Shown: piece after piece, positions 1-9,736 of the stretch
Layout: each line of letters opens with the position of its first letter
Position numbering within the stretch: the stretch's first letter is position 1
The notes under the pieces: generated by a model
Told to the model about the DNA's origin: nothing
Database searches by the model: none
What the model saw: the letters and a program-made list of their open reading frames with translations, nothing else
Position numbers and translations under genes: made by a program
NCBI RefSeq assembly: GCF_024345225.1
Contig: NZ_BROD01000002.1
Location: 1-64,000, forward strand
Length of the DNA stretch: 64,000 bases
DNA from: Clostridium sp. TW13
Lineage (GTDB): Bacteria > Bacillota > Clostridia > Clostridiales > Clostridiaceae
Direction: 5' to 3'

Positions 1-781
1 GTCCATCTTCACGAGAGACTTTTAATGTAATTTGTGGTCTCCATGCGATCACTAATTCTGTAGGAATAAGTGATAATCCACCGTTATCTTCATCAAAAAC
101 ATTTTTTGCTTTATCATTTAATTGATCTTTATAGTTATCTATCCATGACCAGTCTAAATTTGATCGTTGAATTGGAAATGATTTAATTGAAGTTTTAATT
201 TCGATGGACATAAAGTTGTATTGTTCTGCATTTCTGTATTCGAAATTGCCTGATCCGTTAATATCAACTTTAACAATTCCTTTTTGAAAGCCCACATCAG
301 CTTCACTCATAACTGCTGTAAAATCTGTAAGTTTTCCAGACTTCAATTCAATAGATTCTTCCACCGTTTGATCGTAGTTATTTTTCCAATCTGAAATTGT
401 TGAGTCAAGACCCTGGATAGTGGAGAATGGCTCATTTTCTTCAGTTATTTTCTTTATAAGATCATTGACATCATTATAGTCATCAGGGTATTCATCTTTT
501 TTTATTATATCTCTAACAGCTTTTAAGAAACCGACATAAGCATTCTTAATACTTATTGCAGTGGCTGCTGAGTAAATATCAGTTCCATTGAAAGGTCTAT
601 AATCAGTAACTTGATTATATGTTGAAGACTCTATTTTATTAGAAAAGCTTGGATCACAAAACTGAATAACAAAGTTGCTTCCTGCAGGGCTACTTATATC
701 ATTATTTTCAATCAAATTTTTTAGTAGAGAAAAGTAAGCTAGCCATCCTTTATCTTTAACTTCTATTTGTTGATCAGGCAT
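1..781 (-). CDS. Hypothetical protein, 3' end cut by window edge
   Basis: An uninterrupted reading frame runs from an ATG preceded by GGAGGT to the left edge, giving about 260 residues and no stop. It starts MPDQQIEVKDKGW and contains no signal peptide or membrane segment that I can see. The composition is that of a soluble, acidic protein. I do not recognise a family. It lies 59 bp downstream of the 108-residue gene on the same strand, so the two probably form one transcription unit, divergent from the lanM that follows. The start is well supported by the ribosome binding site. Confidence 0.75.
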   Translation of the reverse strand, partial: MPDQQIEVKDKGWLAYFSLLKNLIENNDISSPAGSNFVIQFCDPSFSNKIESSTYNQVTDYRPFNGTDIYSAATAISIKNAYVGFLKAVRDIIKKDEYPDDYNDVNDLIKKITEENEPFSTIQGLDSTISDWKNNYDQTVEESIELKSGKLTDFTAVMSEADVGFQKGIVKVDINGSGNFEYRNAEQYNFMSIEIKTSIKSFPIQRSNLDWSWIDNYKDQLNDKAKNVFDEDNGGLSLIPTELVIAWRPQITLKVSREDG

Positions 782-840
782 AATGTTACCTCCAATTTTA
801 TATTTATAAATTTTAAATTACATATATTAGATCAGTAATT

Positions 841-1167
841 TTATTCTGGTACTGAATCTTCACATCTTAAACAACCTGTTAATTTTTTTATTAATACGTT
901 ACTAACAAGGCAATGATGCTTATTAGTTTTTGTTGGATCTTCCTTTATGTTGTTTATTCCTATATTTTTAACACTGGTGTTTTCAATACCTTCACCTCTC
1001 ACAATATTTAATGAGGTGTCAGATAATATATACCTAATTGCGTCTTCTTTAGTATTTCCGTAGGTAAAGCTTACTTCCATACATTTCCCATTAGCACCAT
1101 TAGGCATTTCTTCATCTTTAAAGTTGCGATTCATACGTACCAAATAACCATCTTTATTAATTTTCAA
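841..1167 (-). CDS. Hypothetical small protein with TTG start
   Basis: A 108-residue frame starting at TTG, with GGAGGAAAG about eight bases upstream, so the unusual start is supported. The protein is soluble, without signal peptide or membrane segment. Its last 30 residues hold three cysteines (HHC, then GCLRCED), spaced so that they could bind a metal or form a disulfide. It is the first gene of a leftward pair with the partial gene at the window edge. I do not recognise it and cannot assign a role. Confidence 0.6.
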   Translation of the reverse strand: MKINKDGYLVRMNRNFKDEEMPNGANGKCMEVSFTYGNTKEDAIRYILSDTSLNIVRGEGIENTSVKNIGINNIKEDPTKTNKHHCLVSNVLIKKLTGCLRCEDSVPE

Positions 1168-1417
1168 TTACCTTTCCTCCAGGTTTTTAATGACTATTAC
1201 TTATATGTTTGAGAAGAGTATAAAATGCATAATTAACATATATGGACAAGTTTGGGGTTAGTAATTACCGCCCCCTTTTCCATAACAACCGACATCGAAA
1301 AAACTAAGTTTTTAAGCTTATTTACAAGAAAGCAGCCTTATATTATAAAAAAACAGCCCCCTAGTAAGGAAATGGTATATTTACAATATATTAATTCTTT
1401 GTTAGGGGGATTTTGTT

Positions 1418-4400
1418 ATGATTTTAGAAAATAAGAAAATAAGCTGTGAGGATGTTAAAGCATATTGGTTAAGTCTTTTTAGAGAGTTTGACTCTATGGA
1501 AAAATTGGAGACCTTATTAAAGGACATGTCAGACATAGATTTAGGGAAGGCTGAGGAGTTTATAAGAAATTATAATGAGGAACCAAAAATAGAAGTGGAT
1601 GAGCTTTTAGCTTTGGAGGATTCTAAGCTTTTAAAGGCTTTAGATTCAGAGCTTCAAGACACAGTTCCTTTTTACTATTTTCACAGACCTATTATAAATC
1701 TTTACATAGATAAGTTTTATAATCAGATAAAAAGCTTAGAGATTTTAGAAGATAGAGATTTGTTCCTTAAGAACATTACAGAGCTTGTGGCTACAGGCTT
1801 GTTTGAGTTCTCTCAAAGAACCTTGATTCTTGAGATTAACATAGCAAGAATGAGGAAGGACTTAAAGGGGGAAAGCAAGGAGGAAAGATATGATTACTTT
1901 GTTTATACCTTGCTAAACAACAAGAATTACCTAAGCCAGTTATATAAGGAGTATTTTCATTTGTATAACGTGATGGTTAACAGGGCAGAGCTTGCCTTTG
2001 ACTTTATCTTAGATATGCTTAAGGAAACAGATAAGAACCTTTCTAGAATCAAAGAAGAAATCTTAAACACCAAGGAAGATATTAAGATTCAGCAAATAGA
2101 GTCTTCCTTAGGGGACAGTCATAACAATGGAAAAACCGTATCTATAATAAAATTCTCAAACGGTGAGAAGGTTGTTTTCAAGCCAAGGATTTTAGGGCTT
2201 GAGGAAGGTTTTAATAAGTTTTTAACTTGGATAAATAAAAATCACATAGATAATCATGAGAAGCTTTATATAATGAAGATTATAAATGGAGAAAAGTACG
2301 GCTGGACTGAGTTTATAAGCTATGATCAGTGTAATGACACTGAGGAAGTTAAGGATTTTTACTTTAATATAGGAAGGCTTTTAGGGATTCTTTACAGTTT
2401 AAATGCTAAGGACATTCATCATGAAAACATAATTGCCATGGGGAAACACCCTGTGATTATAGACCTTGAGGCACTTTTCCATTCTTCTGTGGTACTTATG
2501 GAACAAGAATTCTTTTGCTCTCATGAGGTGGCTTATGAGATTATAGATTCTTCAGTATATTCCATAGGATTTTTGCCTCAAAAAATCAGCGGTATTTCTG
2601 ATGAAACAGAGCTTACAGTGGATGTTAGTGGTTTAAGTGCAGTGGAGGATCAGGTCTCACCTTTCAAGTTCTTGCAGCTTAAGAACTTTCACACTGATGA
2701 GCTTAAGCTTGAGGAAGGCTATGGAGTTATAACCGTTCAAAATAATAATCCAAAGATTAACGGAAAGCTTCAAAAGTCTGAGGATTATCTTGATTATATA
2801 AGACAGGGCTTCATTTCAATTTATAAGTTTATGCTAGAGAATAAAAATGAAGTTATAAGAGTTGTAGAAAATACTTTCAAAGGAAAGAAAAATAGATTTA
2901 TTCTAAGACCTACTTATTTGTATGGCCAGCTTATAAAAACTAGCCATCATCCAGATTTCTTTAGGGATAAGATTCACAGAGAAATTCTTCTTCATAGGCT
3001 TGGAATAAATATAGAGAAGAAATTTAAGAAGATTGTGTCTTCAGAAATTCATGACATATTAATGGGGGATGTCCCTTATTTTTACTCATATATAGATTCT
3101 AATAGAATTCATAATTCAATGGATGAGGATATAAACCTAGAGCTTGATAAGAGCCCAATGGATAAGGTTTTATCAAAGATTTCACACTTTAGCAATAAGG
3201 ATATGAATATGCAGCTTAACTTTATAGATATGTCCTTTATTGCAAAGAACACTAATAGTAACAAGGATTTGACTCCTATTAAATTCTCAGATAACACTGA
3301 GGCTGTGGATTTACCAAAGCAAAGATATTTAGAGCTTGCACAAACCATAGGGGATTATATTCTTGAGAGAAGCATTGTGGGAGAAAGCAAGGAAGGAAAG
3401 GACAGAACCTGGATAAGCACAGTTTTAGAAGGCAGGGAGGAAGGAACCTGGTCACTAAGTCCTGTGGGAGATAATTTATACGATGGAAATGTAGGTATAG
3501 CCTTATTTTTAGGGCAGTTAGGTTCTTTAGTTTTGGATTATAAATATATAAATACAGCCATGGAGGCTATGGAGTCTTCCATAAAGACCATAAAGAGATT
3601 AGATGGCAGCATACCATACTTAACAGGGCCTTTTAATGGGGCTACAGGCTGCTTTTATGCCTTGTCAAAGTTTTATAAGAACACAAGAGATAAGAGAGCT
3701 TTGGATGTAATTAAGGAAAATATCTCAATTCTTTATAAGTTAATAGATGGAGATAAATCTTTGGATGTTATTGGTGGAGCTGCAGGAGCCATTGGAGTGC
3801 TTTTAAGTATCTACAAGGATACTCAGGATGAGGATTTAAAACATACAGTTTTAGATCTTGCAATGGCAAATTATAAGCATTTAAAGAAAAATGCAGTAGA
3901 GTATTTTGGAGATTCTGTAGCCTGGGGTTCAGGTGGAATTTATGTACCTTCCACTGGTTTTGCTCATGGCAACGCTGGTATTGCAGCTTACCTTGGAAAG
4001 CTTTGGAGCATAACAAAGGATGAGGAGATAAAAGATTTAATTGTTAAGGCTCTAAACTATGAAAGACATTTATATTTGCCACAGCAGAAGAACTGGAAAT
4101 CTTCACATACAAAGGACAGAGCAGCTCTTGCTTGGTGTCATGGTGCTCCTGGTATTTTACTAAGCAGACTAATGCTAAAGGAAGCTGGATATCACGATGA
4201 TTATATAGATGAAGAAATTGAAAATGCTATGGACACTACCATAAACAAGTGCTTTGGAAACAACCCTTGTTACTGCCATGGAGATATAGGAAACCTATCA
4301 ATTCTTCAATATGCAGCCAAGGTTTTAAAGGATGAAAACTTAAAAAATAGGTGTGAAAATACCTTTAAGGAAATGTTTGAATTGCTTATAAAGCCACGCT

Positions 4401-4525
4401 GGAACAAAGGTGTTTACTGTGGAACTGAAGCCATGGGACTTATGATTGGCCTTGCAGGCTTTGGCTACGCCTTAATAAATAAGTATGATGAAAATTTAGT
4501 ACCACCAGTACTATGGTTTGAATAA
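1418..4525 (+). CDS. lanM1: Class II lanthipeptide synthetase LanM (first copy)
   Basis: A 1035-residue bifunctional synthetase that dehydrates Ser/Thr in a precursor peptide and then closes Cys thioether rings. The N-terminal half is the kinase-like dehydratase: a VVFKPR lysine near residue 254, DIHHEN at 332-337 and DLEA at 349-352. The C-terminal third is the LanC-like zinc cyclase, with WCHGAPG (C907) and CYCHGD (C953, H954) as the three zinc ligands. The length is normal for LanM. The start follows an AGGGGG ribosome binding site and overlaps a spurious upstream frame. The gene stands about 10.7 kb from the precursors; a second LanM lies beside them. In two-component lantibiotics each LanM usually serves one peptide class, and which this one serves cannot be read from sequence. 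Confidence 0.95.
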   Translation: MILENKKISCEDVKAYWLSLFREFDSMEKLETLLKDMSDIDLGKAEEFIRNYNEEPKIEVDELLALEDSKLLKALDSELQDTVPFYYFHRPIINLYIDKFYNQIKSLEILEDRDLFLKNITELVATGLFEFSQRTLILEINIARMRKDLKGESKEERYDYFVYTLLNNKNYLSQLYKEYFHLYNVMVNRAELAFDFILDMLKETDKNLSRIKEEILNTKEDIKIQQIESSLGDSHNNGKTVSIIKFSNGEKVVFKPRILGLEEGFNKFLTWINKNHIDNHEKLYIMKIINGEKYGWTEFISYDQCNDTEEVKDFYFNIGRLLGILYSLNAKDIHHENIIAMGKHPVIIDLEALFHSSVVLMEQEFFCSHEVAYEIIDSSVYSIGFLPQKISGISDETELTVDVSGLSAVEDQVSPFKFLQLKNFHTDELKLEEGYGVITVQNNNPKINGKLQKSEDYLDYIRQGFISIYKFMLENKNEVIRVVENTFKGKKNRFILRPTYLYGQLIKTSHHPDFFRDKIHREILLHRLGINIEKKFKKIVSSEIHDILMGDVPYFYSYIDSNRIHNSMDEDINLELDKSPMDKVLSKISHFSNKDMNMQLNFIDMSFIAKNTNSNKDLTPIKFSDNTEAVDLPKQRYLELAQTIGDYILERSIVGESKEGKDRTWISTVLEGREEGTWSLSPVGDNLYDGNVGIALFLGQLGSLVLDYKYINTAMEAMESSIKTIKRLDGSIPYLTGPFNGATGCFYALSKFYKNTRDKRALDVIKENISILYKLIDGDKSLDVIGGAAGAIGVLLSIYKDTQDEDLKHTVLDLAMANYKHLKKNAVEYFGDSVAWGSGGIYVPSTGFAHGNAGIAAYLGKLWSITKDEEIKDLIVKALNYERHLYLPQQKNWKSSHTKDRAALAWCHGAPGILLSRLMLKEAGYHDDYIDEEIENAMDTTINKCFGNNPCYCHGDIGNLSILQYAAKVLKDENLKNRCENTFKEMFELLIKPRWNKGVYCGTEAMGLMIGLAGFGYALINKYDENLVPPVLWFE

Positions 4526-4602
4526 AGAAAATATAGAAAAGTAAGATTTAAAAATACACATAGATTAGAAATTTAAAATAAAAAATAATGGAGGTTTTGA
4601 AA

Positions 4603-5487
4603 ATGACAAAGGTTTTAGAATTAGAAAAAATATCGAAAGAATTTAATAACCAAAAGGCGTTAGATAAGGTATCTTTTACCCTTAACAAAGGAGAAATAGT
4701 GGGACTTGTTGGACCTAACGGTGCAGGAAAGACCACTCTTATGAGAATAATAGTAGGGCTTACAAAAAGGTATGAAGGAAAGGTTAGGTTTCAAGGAGAA
4801 AGATCCATTGGCTGTGTTATAGAAACACCAAGCTTCTATCCCTACATGACAGGCTTTGAAAACTTAAAGTATTTTGCAGAGCTTAATGGGGTTCGTGACA
4901 AACAAAAGGTGCTTAAAACTGCAGAACTTTTGGGCCTTTCAGATGCTTTAAAGAAGAAGGTTAAAGGATATTCTTTAGGAATGAGACAAAGACTTGGCAT
5001 AGCTCAAGCCCTTCTTTCAGATCCAGAGCTTTTAATTTTAGATGAGCCTACCAACGGCCTTGACCCAACAGGTATTCATGAACTTCGTGAGTACATTAAA
5101 AACATAGCAAAGGAAAGAAACATAACAGTTTTAATCTCTAGCCACATCCTATCAGAGCTAGAGAAGCTTTGTAACAAAGCTATAATCATAAAAAATGGAG
5201 CCATAATAGACACCATTGATTTAACAAAGGATAAAGCTACAGCTGTAAGCGAAGTGGCTATAGAAGTTGAAGATACTCTTGAAACTTCAAAGGTACTTAG
5301 GAATAATAATATTACTGTAAAGAAGCTTGAAGACTCTAAGGTTTATGTGGATGCAGATAAGGATTTCATCCCAGTTATCATGGAACTTTTGGTTAAAAAC
5401 CATATAAAGTTCTACAGCGTTAAAGAAGAAGTGAAGACACTAGAAGACACCTTCCTAGATTTAATGAACGAAAATAAAATAAGCTAA
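4603..5487 (+). CDS. lanF: ABC transporter ATP-binding protein, lantibiotic immunity type (LanF-like)
   Basis: A 294-residue ATPase of the bacitracin/lantibiotic self-protection type. Walker A is GPNGAGKTT at about residues 37-45, the signature is SLGMRQR and Walker B is LLILDEPTNGLDP. An upstream in-frame ATG at 4588 overlaps the GGAGG ribosome binding site, so the start at 4603 is preferred. It follows lanM1 by 77 bp and is followed by a strong hairpin. The obvious membrane partner, an ABC-2 permease, is encoded about 9.3 kb away beside lanM2. I infer that the two form the immunity pump that expels lantibiotic from the producer's membrane, and that the locus was split by later insertions. 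Confidence 0.9.
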   Translation: MTKVLELEKISKEFNNQKALDKVSFTLNKGEIVGLVGPNGAGKTTLMRIIVGLTKRYEGKVRFQGERSIGCVIETPSFYPYMTGFENLKYFAELNGVRDKQKVLKTAELLGLSDALKKKVKGYSLGMRQRLGIAQALLSDPELLILDEPTNGLDPTGIHELREYIKNIAKERNITVLISSHILSELEKLCNKAIIIKNGAIIDTIDLTKDKATAVSEVAIEVEDTLETSKVLRNNNITVKKLEDSKVYVDADKDFIPVIMELLVKNHIKFYSVKEEVKTLEDTFLDLMNENKIS

Positions 5488-5506
5488 GGAATTTTTTATC
5501 CCCTAT

Positions 5507-5552
5507 AAAAATCACCCAGAGCTTAGAAATGTGCTAGGCTCTGGGTGATTTA
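5507..5552. terminator. Terminator hairpin after lanF, first of a near-identical pair
   Basis: Arms AATCACCCAGAGC and GCTCTGGGTGATT form a strong stem. About 70 bp including this hairpin recur almost unchanged at 7962-8031, just beyond the stop of the XRE gene. The two copies bracket 2.4 kb of unrelated sequence. Confidence 0.85.
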
Positions 5553-5570
5553 TGTTTTAATCTATGGTTT

Positions 5571-6007
5571 ATGAAACAATATTCCTTAACGTGGGATTTG
5601 TCGGTTTTGTTGGCTGCACCACTTTTAGAGAAGTTATTGAAAGTTGATAAAAGTGAAATTATTAAACAGCTGCGCCATGATGAATACAACTTAAAATCTA
5701 TACTAGAGTTTTATAATGAAATTCTTGCTAAGAATATGTATGAATATAAACTTAATAATGGATTTGAATTAAAAATAAGATTCTACACAGAAAATTTGCC
5801 GCATTTGTTGGGTATTCATAAAGTAGTTCCAGATAAATATTACAAAAGTTATATCAGGGAGAAAATGGTTATGATGGAATTATGAACGGTGATATAACAA
5901 TTGATAAGTTAAAGAAATTAGATAATCAACAAAAAAGCAGGACAAGCAGTATTTTTCAAAGTTTACACAAATTATTTCAAAGTAATTTACAAAAGATTGT
6001 ATATTGA
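5571..6007 (+). pseudogene. Frameshifted fragment of a PBECR4-like phage protein
   Basis: The first frame gives 104 residues with KIRFYTENLPHLLGIHK, which resembles the core of PBECR4-type (phage nuclease-like) proteins. Near 5855 the homologous reading switches to another frame, continuing QGENGYDGIMNGDITIDKLK to a stop at 6005-6007. A one-base shift therefore splits the gene. The apparent N-terminus, MKQYSLTWDLSVLLAAP, is encoded by a repeat that also occurs non-coding at 59671-59726, so the true 5' end is lost as well. The family assignment is from memory of the motif and is tentative; the frameshift is visible. Confidence 0.5.
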
Positions 6008-6079
6008 CAATAATATTCATATTATGTATATTGTATCTTAAAAGTTAAGAAAAAATTTACTTTTTAAGATGTAATAACT

Positions 6080-6236
6080 AAATTTATCCGATAGCTAGCA
6101 TCCGTAACACTCCAACTTCTTTAAGTTGGAGATAACGGCTGCACGCTCCTGGACGAGGTACCCCTTGAGGGTGTAAGTTCAACTAAGATTCAGATGGGGA
6201 TGCACCCCACCTGAATCAAGTTTCACTTGATAAATA
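6080..6236. mobile_element. IS-like non-coding relic with hairpins (copy A)
   Basis: Short structured block beginning ATCCGATAGCTAGCATCC, with the hairpin CTCCAACTT-cttt-AAGTTGGAG at 6110-6131, then GATAACGGCTGCACGCTCC and a second hairpin (GATTCAG-TGGGG / CCCCA-CTGAATC). A close relative is at 39346-39650 and a fragment at 54828-54870. The layout recalls ends or RNA scaffolds of IS200/IS605-type elements, but no transposase or TnpB is present. That origin is inference. Confidence 0.45.
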
Positions 6237-6323
6237 TGTGTAGTTATAGGTTATTAAAAAAGATCTAACAGGGGAGGAAAATATAAAATCATATTTTAAA
6301 GTCTGATTTTATAAAAACTGAAT

Positions 6324-7886
6324 ATGAAAAAATATTTGCTAGAAATTAAGGGATATATAATAGGGAGTCTTGCGTGTTATTTTTTAGAAACTGCAGCCAC
6401 AGCTGTAACATTATTTTTACCAGGTTATTTAGTAGATCATTATTTAGAAGGGGTAGGAACTATTTGGTATCTTGTAATTTGTTATATTTTGGCCTTTAGT
6501 ATGTACTTGATAGTATGTTATTTGATTAATCGATTTTCAGATTATAGGAGAATAAAATTTGAAAAAAGTATAAAAAATGATTTTTTTAATTCTGTAATAG
6601 ATAAGAATTTTGAAGACTATTATAAGTTTGATGTAGGAGAATATTTGTCTATGCAAGCTAATGATATTACAGAGATGTGTCAAAATTATTTGAGTCCATT
6701 ATTGTCAATATACAGATCTATAATGATGATAGTTGTATTTGGAATTTCATTAATTGTGTGTGTGGACTTTTCAATTGCAATAGCTATTATTTTGGGGTCT
6801 GTATTAGCATCGTTTGTGCCACAACTAACAGCGTCAAAATTAGCAGAAAGAAATAGTACATACCTTAAAGAGGTAGGAAAATATACATCAAAAATTAAAA
6901 CATACTTTGAGTCACATGATATATTAGACAAAAAAAGTGCCAATTCAATAAAAAAAGTTCACCAAAAAGATTTAGAATCAGTTTTATCACGTAATATGCA
7001 TTTTCGTAAGTTAAATAGCTTTGCGATGGTTTTAAATGGTGGATCAGTAGAATTTATAGCAGTTATTTCTTTTATTATGGTTGCAATGCTACTATATTCA
7101 AAATCCATAACAATTGGTATGGCAACAGCAGCATTTATATATAGCACTAAATTTATAGATCCTATCTATGAATTGAATGTAAATATTGGACGAGTTAAAT
7201 CTACAAAGAATATACAGGAAAAATTACAGGATATTATTTGTAGTAAAAGTAGTGATTCATTTAAATCTATAGATAGAGTTGAAAAAATAGAGACAAACCA
7301 TATAACAAAAACATTGGGAAAAACTGAAATTAATCTTCCTGATATGGAGTTTATTTATCCCAATAAGTATTTAATAACAGGAGATAATGGTGCTGGTAAA
7401 AGTGTATTATTTCGTATGTTAATGCATTTTTACAAACTAGATAATGGAGAGATAAAGTATGATGAGTTAAGTCAAGTTGATGTTAGTTTATTAAATGCAT
7501 ATAGTCCACAATATCCCGTTATATTTGAAACAGATTATTATAATAATGTTACATTGTACGGAACGTATGATGATAAAAACTTATCACTTTATGAGACATT
7601 TTTTCCAGATGATTTAATTGAGCAGGTTAAAACAAGCACAATGAGCAAAAATCTTAGTGGCGGAGAAAAACAAGTAATTGCATTATTAAGATCACTTTGT
7701 AGTGAAAAACCTGTTCTTTTACTTGACGAACCTTTTTCAGCTATGAATGAAGTAACTATAGAAAAGTTTTTATCTAATCTTGATAAAATTAAAGCTATGG
7801 TGATTATAATTGCACATAATGTTAATAATTATTCTAATTATTTTAAACATATATATAACATTTATGGTACAAAACATAAAAAGTAA
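6324..7886 (+). CDS. ABC exporter half-transporter (membrane plus ATPase domains)
   Basis: A 520-residue protein with about six hydrophobic segments in the first 300 residues, followed by a nucleotide-binding domain: Walker A GDNGAGKS, signature LSGGEKQ, Walker B VLLLDEP and H-loop AHN. There is no C39 peptidase, so it is not a second LanT. Substrate is unknown; peptide or bacteriocin export or immunity would fit the context. Its ribosome binding site is weak. A good GGGGAGG lies about 45 bp upstream without a usable start, which suggests a damaged 5' region. The gene lies in a segment bounded by duplicated terminators and has very AT-rich codon use compared with lanM and lanT. Confidence 0.8.
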   Translation: MKKYLLEIKGYIIGSLACYFLETAATAVTLFLPGYLVDHYLEGVGTIWYLVICYILAFSMYLIVCYLINRFSDYRRIKFEKSIKNDFFNSVIDKNFEDYYKFDVGEYLSMQANDITEMCQNYLSPLLSIYRSIMMIVVFGISLIVCVDFSIAIAIILGSVLASFVPQLTASKLAERNSTYLKEVGKYTSKIKTYFESHDILDKKSANSIKKVHQKDLESVLSRNMHFRKLNSFAMVLNGGSVEFIAVISFIMVAMLLYSKSITIGMATAAFIYSTKFIDPIYELNVNIGRVKSTKNIQEKLQDIICSKSSDSFKSIDRVEKIETNHITKTLGKTEINLPDMEFIYPNKYLITGDNGAGKSVLFRMLMHFYKLDNGEIKYDELSQVDVSLLNAYSPQYPVIFETDYYNNVTLYGTYDDKNLSLYETFFPDDLIEQVKTSTMSKNLSGGEKQVIALLRSLCSEKPVLLLDEPFSAMNEVTIEKFLSNLDKIKAMVIIIAHNVNNYSNYFKHIYNIYGTKHKK

Positions 7887-7975
7887 AGAGGGTAAAATTT
7901 AAAGTTTTCGCCCACTTTTTGTTTTAGCGTGGGTTTTGTCGGAAATGTTGGCGCTACCCCTGTATCCCCTATAAA

Positions 7976-8018
7976 AGTCACCCAGAGCTTAGAAGTGTAC
8001 TAGGCTCTGGGTGATTTG
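7976..8018. terminator. Terminator hairpin after the XRE gene, second of the pair
   Basis: Arms TCACCCAGAGC and GCTCTGGGTGA, nearly identical to the hairpin after lanF. It lies just beyond the stop of the leftward XRE gene and could end both strands. Just upstream, GCGTGGGTTTTGTCGG and TTGGCGCTACCCC match another repeat seen at 5588-5620, 26053-26090 and 59690-59727. Confidence 0.8.
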
Positions 8019-8022
8019 TGTT

Positions 8023-8817
8023 TTAATTTATGGATTTTCTATTTATCTTTTTTATTAGATCGAAGGCTCTAGCATCTTCGTCTAAGTCTACCCTTATTAA
8101 GCAGGAGTTATTACCAATGCTTAATAAGGAGCGTATTTCTTCATTAAGTTCAGCAGTATCATTAACATCTTTATTTACCATAAAGATCTTTTGGCTGCAA
8201 GGGTCCCTTCTTACTCCTGAGGAAATTGAGGAGATAATTCCAAGGCCGCCAATGTAGGCTTTTAAGTAGCTGTTTTCAGGCTTTGGCAAGGTTATGAAAG
8301 CACGTTCAGAGTGCTCAATTCCCCTTAGATAGATATATATATGACGATTGGTTAAAAGAAAGTTCCCTGAATATTTTTTCTCCCTTTCAATCTGAGCAAA
8401 GGAAACATCATATCTTTCTTTAGCTTCATTTGGCTTTATTTCAAAATAGCAGCAGGCAAGTTCTGAATTATAGGCAGAGTTTGTGTTATAGTAGTAGGCA
8501 TAATATCGCTGGTTAATATACTTTTTATATTCTTCATCTTTGTAAGGGAGAGTTTTCATTCCTAATTTCTTAAGATCCACCTTGCTACTTTCAAAGGCTT
8601 CTAAATCTTCAAAGAGTAAGGAATCTATGCTTACAGAAAAAAAGTCTGCCATTTTAATTAGAGTGGTTAGTCTTGGCAAATTAACTTTATCTTCTCTTTC
8701 ATAGTTAGAGATGGAGCTGTATTCCACTCCTATTTCTTCTGCCAGCTTTTCTTGCGTAATTTTTAGTTTTTCTGTTCTTAAGAACCATAAATTCTTTGAA
8801 AAAAATAGCTTTCTCAT
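8023..8817 (-). CDS. XRE-family transcriptional regulator
   Basis: A 264-residue protein with an N-terminal helix-turn-helix (about residues 10-70: KITQEKLAEEIGV, then YSSISNYERE) and an unrecognised C-terminal part of about 180 residues. The C-terminal part is soluble, with no membrane segment, and may sense a ligand. The gene runs opposite to the lantibiotic genes and ends at a bidirectional hairpin. A role in controlling the immunity or lantibiotic genes is possible from position only. Confidence 0.85.
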   Translation of the reverse strand: MRKLFFSKNLWFLRTEKLKITQEKLAEEIGVEYSSISNYEREDKVNLPRLTTLIKMADFFSVSIDSLLFEDLEAFESSKVDLKKLGMKTLPYKDEEYKKYINQRYYAYYYNTNSAYNSELACCYFEIKPNEAKERYDVSFAQIEREKKYSGNFLLTNRHIYIYLRGIEHSERAFITLPKPENSYLKAYIGGLGIISSISSGVRRDPCSQKIFMVNKDVNDTAELNEEIRSLLSIGNNSCLIRVDLDEDARAFDLIKKINRKSIN

Positions 8818-9082
8818 GTTTAAAACCCCTTTATAAGATAAATTAAGTTTTAGTATAGGTTCAAGTAATTTGATATTTTGCTTTGAGTAATTTGAAAAAT
8901 ATTTTTTTTAATGCTGTAGATTTCAAGTTCATATAAGAGTGTATATAGGCTATAGTATAAATATACCATATAAATAATAATTTTCCTACAGATTAATATT
9001 ATCTTACGTTTTACTATTTTGAAGAAATGGCATACATATTTCAAAAACTATGAAATTTTTATCTATGAAGGGGGAAGTTAAA

Positions 9083-9664
9083 ATGTCTTATAAAACTTAT
9101 GAATCTATCGAAATCATAATTTCTGCAGGAGCAAAAGCAGCAGCGGTTGCTGGTGGATACAAAGGAGTACTTCATATGTTTCCAGGAGCAGGGCAAATGG
9201 TACAACTAGCCTTACTGGGAGTTGAAGTAGGCGCATTAACTAAGGTTACAACCAAAATGTGCAAAAGAATAGTTAAAGTATACGATTGCGATGGTATTTC
9301 AGGCATTTCTTCTTTCATAGGAGTTGTAGTTGGCGCTGCAAGTGGCAATATTATAGCAGGTAAATTGTTAGAATTAATTCCTGGAGTTGGAGTAGCAGCA
9401 GGTGCCATCACTACTTTTAGCTTACATGCACTAACTGGAATCCTTATAACAGCGGTTTGTGAACTAATTGATGAGAATCTAATTGATAAGAGTTTTATAA
9501 ACAATCCAGATATAAAATTTATAAGCTACATTTTAGACTTAATGACTGAATCTGTTGCAGACATTGCTAGGGGCTATTTTTCAGGTAAAGATCTAAAGGA
9601 CTCCTTCAGCAATGCAATAGATTTAATAAAAGTGAAATTAAATCAACCTAAATTACAAAATTAA
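9083..9664 (+). CDS. DUF697-like small membrane protein
   Basis: A 193-residue protein starting at an ATG with GGGGGAAG upstream; the in-frame ATG at 9050 lacks a site. It is rich in Gly and Ala with three or four hydrophobic stretches. The segment LIPGVGVAAGAITTFSLHAL matches the end of DUF697-type proteins, which are membrane-associated and often linked to GTPases. No GTPase is present here. A bacteriocin or immunity role is possible but unsupported. It is followed 72 bp later by a 71-residue gene. Confidence 0.65.
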   Translation: MSYKTYESIEIIISAGAKAAAVAGGYKGVLHMFPGAGQMVQLALLGVEVGALTKVTTKMCKRIVKVYDCDGISGISSFIGVVVGAASGNIIAGKLLELIPGVGVAAGAITTFSLHALTGILITAVCELIDENLIDKSFINNPDIKFISYILDLMTESVADIARGYFSGKDLKDSFSNAIDLIKVKLNQPKLQN

Positions 9665-9736
9665 TTTAATCAATAGTGGTTAAGAAAGTGATAATAAGAA
9701 GGTTCTGTAGAAAAAATCATAAAGGGAGGGATTTAT

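Noticed and set aside
1252-1434. 60-residue plus-strand ORF before lanM1
   Set aside because: No ribosome binding site, odd composition, and it overlaps the well-supported lanM1 start.
6324-7886. Second LanT
   Set aside because: It has membrane and ATPase domains but no C39 peptidase, so it cannot remove leaders in the LanT manner.
8850-9044. 64-residue minus-strand ORF upstream of the XRE gene
   Set aside because: Very AT-rich low-complexity frame without a ribosome binding site; more likely the promoter region of the flanking genes.
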